Shown here piece by piece: positions 58,474 to 64,000 of a stretch of 64,000 nt of DNA. The position numbers and the translations under genes were made by a program. Numbering within the stretch: the first letter of the stretch is position 1; each line of letters begins with the position of its first letter. Below the pieces are notes generated by a model. That model had not been told where the DNA came from, searched no databases, and worked only from the letters and a program-made list of their open reading frames with translations. This DNA is from Hofstenia miamia (lineage: Eukaryota > Xenacoelomorpha > Acoela): positions 4,082,846-4,146,845 of the forward strand of contig SCFE01000004.1 of the NCBI GenBank assembly GCA_004352715.1, given 5' to 3'.

Positions 58474-60518
58474 TTACTGAGTGGCTGATGCATCCTTCTC
58501 TAATTTCCTAAATGCAGTTATTATATCTATATCCCATATTTCAGGGTTATATATAGTTTTATTTCTTGCAGCCCTCTGGGGTTGCACTCTCCTTTCCAAT
58601 TGTTCGTTTCCAATGTCCGCTGTGAATTCTTCCTCGAATTCCTCCTCCGGCAGGCTATCTAAATCATACATATCGTACATAACCTCTTTGCCGTTTATTC
58701 GGCTTAATTTAAACTCAGCATTTTCATCTATCTTCGTTTCTTCAATATCTACTGTTGCTCTTTTCAAATTTTGGAAGTGCAATAGTCTGCTGTTATCTAA
58801 CATATACTCATTATTCGGCAATTCTTGCGTTATCATATGTGGTCCAGACCAAACCATTTTTAGTTTACGAACCTGATTCGTGTCTGTTAGTTTCATTGGT
58901 GCAAATGCGTAGACTTTGTCGCCTACTTTGTGCACGTGCCTGTAGATTTTTTATTATAGTTTCACTGTTGTCTTATTGCCGATTTCTTTGTGTTGTGGCA
59001 TATTGTTTCGTGATTTGCTGAAATCTGTTTGCATAATTGATTTACATAGTCGTTGTTTAGAGTTTTGCTGTAGTCGGTATATTGCATTGATAATGGTGTG
59101 GCTGCCTCCTGGCCGAACATTGCCTTGAATGGGGTGATTCCTGTTGTTGAGTGCACCAACGTGTTATAGAAATATTCTATCATCTCAATCACCTCTCTCC
59201 ATTTATTTCCACAGTTCCTGGTTGTTGTTACTCTTATTAATTTTATCTGTTTAGTCTCTCCACCGCGCCATTTGCCTGTGGGTGGTATGCTGTGGTTCTT
59301 TCACTCACTATCTCTAGCATTTTGGCCATTTCCTGGAATAGGCCACTCTCAAATTGTGGTCCTTTGTCCGATATGATAGTTTCCATTGGTCTGAGACGCA
59401 GTATCCACTCCTTCATTACTATTTCCACTGTGGTTTCCGCAGTTGTATTCTTCATTGGGATCATCCTTGCGTATTTCGTAAAGTTATCCACCATTACTAA
59501 TAGGAATTGATACCCCTCNNNNNNNNNNNNNNNNNNNNNNNNNNNNNNNNNNNNNNNNNNNNNNNNNNNNNNNNNNNNNNNNNNNNNNNNNNNNNNNNNN
59601 NNNNNNNNNNNNNNNNNNNNNNNNNNNNNNNNNNNNNNNNNNNNNNNNNNNNNNNNNNNNNNNNNNNNNNNNNNNNNNNNNNNNNNNNNNNNNNNNNNNN
59701 NNNNNNNNNNNNNNNNNNNNNNNNNNNNNNNNNNNNNNNNNNNNNNNNNNNNNNNNNNNNNNNNNNNNNNNNNNNNNNNNNNNNNNNNNNNNNNNNNNNN
59801 NNNNNNNNNNNNNNNNNNNNNNNNNNNNNNNNNNNNNNNNNNNNNNNNNNNNNNNNNNNNNNNNNNNNNNNNNNNNNNNNNNNNNNNNNNNNNNNNNNNN
59901 NNNNNNNNNNNNNNNNNNNNNNNNNNNNNNNNNNNNNNNNNNNNNNNNNNNNNNNNNNNNNNNNNNNNNNNNNNNNNNNNNNNNNNNNNNNNNNNNNNNN
60001 NNNNNNNNNNNNNNNNNNNNNNNNNNNNNNNNNNNNNNNNNNNNNNNNNNNNNNNNNNNNNNNNNNNNNNNNNNNNNNNNNNTCATTATCTATCAAAGTT
60101 GTTTTAAATCGATGTGGACTATTTCATTCGGTTGTGTGGCGATTATCTTCTCTAGTGGTGCTCTCTGTATTGGGAACTGTTGGCTGTTGTGCAGCAAACA
60201 TGTAGTGCATTTGTTAATGATGGCTTCAATTACCTTTCTTACTGCCGTTGTTATAAATCGCCCGTTAAATGTTTTCTCTGTTTGTGTTATTCCTAGGTGG
60301 CCTTTTTCGTGTATTTGCCGTATCAAATCCCTTTTGAAGTACTCTGGTATTGCGATTCGATTGTTTTGCCCTTTGACATACAATAACCCATTTTGGTTTG
60401 TTTTCCATTTGTAACATTCAAAGTAGCTTGCTGTTAGCTTTAATAGTATCATTTGTGTGTACATTACACACTTATAAGAATAATTATTGTTTATCATTTT
60501 CATTTGTATCTTTCTCAT
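58474..60518 (-). pseudogene. Ty3/Gypsy retrotransposon integrase region (gapped, frameshifted)
   Basis: Read on the minus strand. 60518-60093 carries the HHCC zinc-binding domain (QIHEKGHLGITQTEKTFNGR and KCTTCLLH) and the start of the catalytic core (VHIDLKQL, first Asp). After the N run, 59494-59243 gives VDNFTKYARMIP, ISDKGPQFESGLFQE (second Asp) and TTAYHPQANGAVERLNR (catalytic Glu). A frameshift at ~59245 follows. 59192-58962 has FYNTLVHSTTGITPFKAMFG. 58935-58474 is the C-terminal GPY/F-like domain (GDKVYAFAP, LKMVWSGPHMI) plus an acidic tail. The order and spacing are those of a Gypsy integrase. The RT/RNase H part expected to the right of 60518 is absent, so the element is 5'-truncated. 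Confidence 0.85.
59519..60082. other. assembly gap (564 Ns) inside Gypsy integrase
   Basis: The gap separates the first catalytic Asp block from the FTKYA block. Normally only a few dozen bases lie between them, so the gap size is probably overestimated or contains a duplication. Confidence 0.9.
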
Positions 60519-61998
60519 TAACTGTTCTCTCAGTGATGTTCCTAGTCACCCCACAAACAATTTGTTAAAGTATTGAAAATATTTATGTCCAAAACATTTT
60601 ATTCATGGAGATTTAATCTAAGATTCCTTTTATATTCTATGAGAAATTTATAGATTTTCATACCATGCTAGACTGATTTGACTATACTCAATATGCTGGT
60701 CATATTCTTTGTATTCAATGCCATGCACCTACTCTAAATTTCTGAAAACAAATTTGTGTGACAAATCAAAAGTCAGCCTTGTTTTTTTAATTTTAAAGAT
60801 TTTAGCCAGAGATTTACATTTTTGAATTGTGGGATTTTCTTGAATTTTATCAACATATTTAACAATATTGAATTAATTAGAGACTAAGCACACAATCATA
60901 ACATGAGATGAAATTTTTGAAATTTACTTGTCTTATGTGATTGGTCTATTTTGAAGTGCATAATGCAAATATCTCCTGAAATATTAAAAAAATTGCATTT
61001 GTTTGATGTGTTCATTTTTGGAATCAATAGATGGTGAAGTTTTAAAAATTGAAAATTCAATAGCTTTATACTCTCTCTAGCACTCATCTATGCACTTAGA
61101 TTTTTATTCAACATTGGTCCCCTCTAAAAAATTTTTCTCCATCTACTGCTGAATCACTTAAATGCTTTTCTCACTATGACATCTGTGGTTAACTCAATTT
61201 CCAATAAATACAGAAAGTTAATTCATTTTAAATGTAGAATTGCATTGTGTACTGATCACAATATAAACAAATAGCAGATAATTTTAATGTAGATTTCATT
61301 TCTCTCCTTAGTAATTCAACATTATTTAATTCTAGGTTTATCATTACCCAGCTTTTCTTCTTCCTTGTTCACCAATGATACAAGCTTCTTTTCATTAAAG
61401 GAAAGGACATCAAATTAAGGATTTAGCAGTTAAACAATATATAAATTAGATCTGAGTTTGTATTCAGATAAGGTTGCAATAATCATTGACTCTTCTAAGC
61501 TACCCATTGCAACTTCACAATTAAATAGTTTAGTGATTAGAAGCAATTCATTAAATATGTTAATGAAGATTTTCATTTATTGATCTTTGAAGTCACTATC
61601 AATATCCATCAATTATTTCACTACCACCATTGCCACTTAAAAGTTTAGATATCTAATTTCATTATAGATCTGAACAAGTTTAATGAATTTAATGAACAAC
61701 TAATCTCTATTAAAAGTTTATTGATACTGAATTCAATACAACTTAGTTTTCCTAGTTTAACATTGACTAGTTTACAATAAAAGACTAAAAATCACATTCA
61801 GGTCATTATAAATATATTTTCTCCTAATCATACAATCAATAGAAATTTAAATGTCTGTTCTGGCTCATTTTGTAAAAAAGCTAAGCAAATAATCTTTATA
61901 AAAACTATTTTTTTGCTATATTCCTGTTTCATGACCTGTTTAACATTACTTGATTATAATAAATCATTTATGAATCTAAATTACTCTAAATAAAATTC
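60519..61998. other. non-coding AT-rich, nothing recognised
   Basis: No supported gene or repeat. It lies where the Gypsy element should continue toward its RT, so a rearrangement or truncation point is nearby. Confidence 0.45.
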
Positions 61999-62598
61999 TT
62001 ATTCATTTTGCACTCTTGTCAATTTGTCAGAATAGGTGCCTTTAAATTTGCACTTTTCTACCCTTGTGAAATTAACAAGGAATGCCCTTAAGCTTGCATT
62101 CTGTAACATCTTTATTTGGCTATTATTCTTTATAATTTTATCAATTTGTTTAATTATTTCTTCTTTTTCAGAATCATTGATTGCTTTAATTTCATTTGGT
62201 AAAATTGAGTTGTATTTATTTAGAATATCTATGTTGAAGTTTGTTTCAATTTGTTGAGACTTGGCTGTTTTTTCCCTAAGAGAACTCTCATCTTCAAGAG
62301 AACTTTCAGCTGCCAACTATTGTAGATTACTAAGATACCAGTAATCTATTATATTTTGTAACTGAATTTGATTTTTTTCTCATTTCAGCAAATTCATTTG
62401 TTTGATCCCTTAGATTTTGTTAAATAACAGATCCTTCATCTGAAATAGTTTTTGTAATAGGTTTGTATATTTCTTGTAAGTTGTACTAATCTTCATTTTG
62501 TTAGTTAATATAGTAATGCTTTTGTTGCAAAATTTTTTTTCTTTCTTATTGACTTCATCTTCAAGATTTACTAGTTTTCTATATTCATCATAATCCAT
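61999..62598 (-). pseudogene. Lys/Glu-rich helical ORF fragments of the Polinton-like element
   Basis: Two minus-strand frames have a coiled-coil-like composition: 62598-62410 (MDYDEYRKLVNLEDEVNKKE) and 62316-61999 (SEKEEIIKQIDKIIKNNSQI, ending with a cluster of basic residues). They follow the ATPase remnant in the same direction and could be the next gene of the element. I do not recognise a specific Polinton protein. Confidence 0.35.
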
Positions 62599-63230
62599 TG
62601 TTATGTAAATAATTTAGAAAAAAATTTTTGACGCATATTTTTGAAATTAAGAACATATTGTCCCTTACCTTATGCAATAGAGAAAACATTTCTGTGTATA
62701 TATTACAAAGTTTCATTAAAGTTTTTCTGTACTGTCTTCTTTTCTTCTTTACAAATAAAAAGTCATAGTTAGACAAACTTTCAAATAAGTCTGGATTAAA
62801 AGAATTATCTTTAGCAATAGAATTTTTGTCACAATTATCTACAGGAGTGTATAAAACCTTTGGAACATTAAAATAATATTGTGAAATATAAATTGCTGAT
62901 GTGTTATGATGATGACCATCAGTGAAATGATTTGCAATTTTATTCTGTGTTTTTTCTGGAGTATTTACATGGTCATCAAAGATAACTATTTTTCTGTTGG
63001 TTGTTCAATATTCATTAGTATTTTTTAGAAATTCCTCAGGTAATATTTCCAAAACATTGTAACCAACTTGATTTGAAATGCTTTTCATTATCTTAATTAG
63101 ATTTTTTATTTTTTCTTGATGAACATTTGAAGTATAGATATGTAATTTATCATAATATATAAGAGGTCTTAAAATCATATCCATTAAAAAATTAGTTACT
63201 GTGTTAAAGAAAAGGATCTAACAGGTTCTA
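62588..63230 (-). pseudogene. FtsK/HerA-type packaging ATPase remnant (Polinton-like)
   Basis: The minus-strand frame from ~63215 reads TNFLMDMILRPLIYYDKLHI, then IVIFDDHVNTPEKTQNKIAN and GHHHNTSAIYISQYYFNVPK. The IFDD block fits Walker B, and the GHHHNxSxIYxSQxYF block is characteristic of Polinton/adintovirus packaging ATPases. The Walker A region just before TNFLMDM is degraded. A TGA near 63006 interrupts the frame. Past the ATPase signature the frame continues to 62588 with a basic, helical stretch (VKKKRRQYRKTLMKLC). In intact relatives the protein pumps DNA into capsids. This copy cannot do so. Confidence 0.72.
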
Positions 63231-63311
63231 TTCCATGTTCAGGACAATTAATTACATAAGAAATGGAAGAAATATGCTGAAATCAATTTGTAGCAATTGT
63301 GGAAGTAAAAG

Positions 63312-63554
63312 ATGCAATTTGTAAGAGGCAAAGTTGGTGGAGCCCTTCATATTCATAAAGCAATTGGCTGCTGTCCAAAACCAAAAGGAGGTTTTACACT
63401 TCCAAATCATAAATATACTGGACCACATAATCCTTTGCAGAAACCATTAAAAAATAATGTAAAATCATATAATCAAATGGATTTTGTTTCTAAACAACAT
63501 GATATATTCTATGCTAACATACAAAAGGGAGAGCTTGGCTATCAGAAATATTGA
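63312..63554 (+). CDS. phospholipase A2-like protein of a Polinton/adintovirus-type element
   Basis: An 80-codon frame from ATG (63312) reads MQFVRGKVGGALHIHKAIGC, a Ca-binding-loop-like YTGPHNPLQ (usually YxGPGNP), and MDFVSKQHDIFY with the His-Asp catalytic pair of parvovirus-VP1-type PLA2 domains. Such domains occur in the minor capsid or membrane-breaching proteins of several small DNA viruses and in Polinton-like elements. The frame is open to a TGA at 63552-63554. The Gly-to-His change in the loop may impair activity. It is followed directly by integrase-like sequence. Confidence 0.65.
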   Translation: MQFVRGKVGGALHIHKAIGCCPKPKGGFTLPNHKYTGPHNPLQKPLKNNVKSYNQMDFVSKQHDIFYANIQKGELGYQKY

Positions 63555-63559
63555 ATAAT

Positions 63560-64000
63560 TTAAGAAATGTTAAACCTAAAAATATTTGTGAAAGATTTGA
63601 CAAGGTAAAAGTTTCAAAGACTACTGGTGCAAAGCATATATTATGTTGAGGGAATTATAAAAGGTTGAATTTAAAGGAGAAGGCTTCTCTTCCTCATTTA
63701 ACAAAATAAAATTCAACTTTTGATAATGAACTTCATAAACCTTTTGCAAAAAATTTCAAAAGAAGACATGTAATTGTAGCATATATAGATGAAATTTGGT
63801 GTGCTGACTTAGTTGATATGCACAGTTTAGTAGATGAAATAAAAGTTATAAATATATATATTGAGGATTATAGAAACATTTTCAAAATATGGATGGAATA
63901 TTCCTCTAAAAGATAATACTGGACCTACTGTTAGAGATGCATTACAAACAGTTCTTAAGGGTGAACTACATTCATTGTCTAGAATTCTAAAATTTGATAA
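63560..64000 (+). pseudogene. Polinton-type retroviral-like integrase, partial
   Basis: After degenerate N-terminal sequence the core begins LHKPFAKNFKRRHVIVAYID, then EIWCADLVDMHSLVDE, where the WxADLxDM block holds the first catalytic Asp. After a one-base frame change FSKYGWNIPLKDNTGPTVRD follows, typical of Polinton/Ginger integrases. Stops occur near 63647 and 63706. The sequence continues past the window, so the second Asp and the Glu are not seen. Confidence 0.7.

Larger units (their letters stand above)
61999..64000. mobile_element. part of a Polinton/Maverick-like (adintovirus-like) element, rearranged, open at right edge
   Basis: Three proteins characteristic of Polinton-type elements sit together: a packaging ATPase remnant (minus), a PLA2-like protein (plus) and a retroviral-type integrase (plus). 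The termini and DNA polymerase B are not in the window. The ATPase and PLA2-like gene are divergent and only ~100 bp apart. Stops and frameshifts show this is an old, inactive copy. Whether it derives from a transposon or from an integrated adintovirus cannot be decided here. Confidence 0.7.

Overview
This is a strongly AT-rich, repeat-dense piece of an invertebrate animal genome, not a prokaryotic or viral one. The signs are GT-AG introns, a class A GPCR gene split by a 4.3-kb intron, a WD40 exon resembling GRWD1, long (TA)n tracts, assembly gaps, and degenerate transposons from many eukaryotic superfamilies. I cannot name the species. The six longer N runs are at 6196-6216, 6538-7537, 12889-13133, 30332-30572, 57452-58451 and 59519-60082. 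Several isolated single Ns also mark contig joins, and sequence is repeated on both sides of most of those joins.

Layout. 0.7 kb: one minus-strand GRWD1-like exon. 1.8-3.65 kb: a dead Tc1-like transposon with long inverted repeats. 4.5-6.5 kb: a decayed tyrosine-recombinase (YR) transposon gene (copy 1). 7.9-10.9 kb: a long decayed coding block that I do not recognise. 11.6-16.9 kb: a two-exon GPCR on the minus strand, the best host gene in the window. 17.0-17.7 kb: a Gag-like remnant with a zinc knuckle. 18.7-31 kb: two YR transposon units in direct orientation, embedded in a ~180-bp repeat family. YR copy 2 (20687-23310) reads as an intact 735-codon protein across ten introns of 39-44 nt, and copy 3 (27448-29401) is broken. 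32-35 kb: a hAT-like MITE, a helicase fragment and a transposon-associated pseudogene. 35-41 kb: a 166-aa ORF, a Tc1-like fragment and an SGNH-hydrolase-like gene split by a LINE. 41.5-44.3 kb: a Tigger/pogo element with clear TIRs and TA target duplication. 44.5-46.3 kb: a compact element with ~115-bp TIRs whose only visible intact gene encodes an SGNH-like protein with two 45-46-nt introns. 46.4-51.3 kb: remnants of piggyBac-like, Mutator-like, LINE and one further transposon-associated family. 52-57 kb: non-coding direct repeats. 58.5-60.5 kb: a minus-strand Ty3/Gypsy integrase. 62-64 kb: part of a Polinton/Maverick-like element (packaging ATPase, PLA2-like protein, integrase) running off the right edge.

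How the parts relate. Apart from the GRWD1-like exon and the GPCR, nearly all recognisable coding sequence is mobile-element derived. The most unusual material is (a) the intact multi-mini-intron YR gene, its relatives, and the dispersed TCAGCCAAAGGAAT motif and palindromic repeats around them, and (b) the TIR element whose only visible gene is SGNH-like. Both use ~40-46-nt introns, unlike the GPCR.
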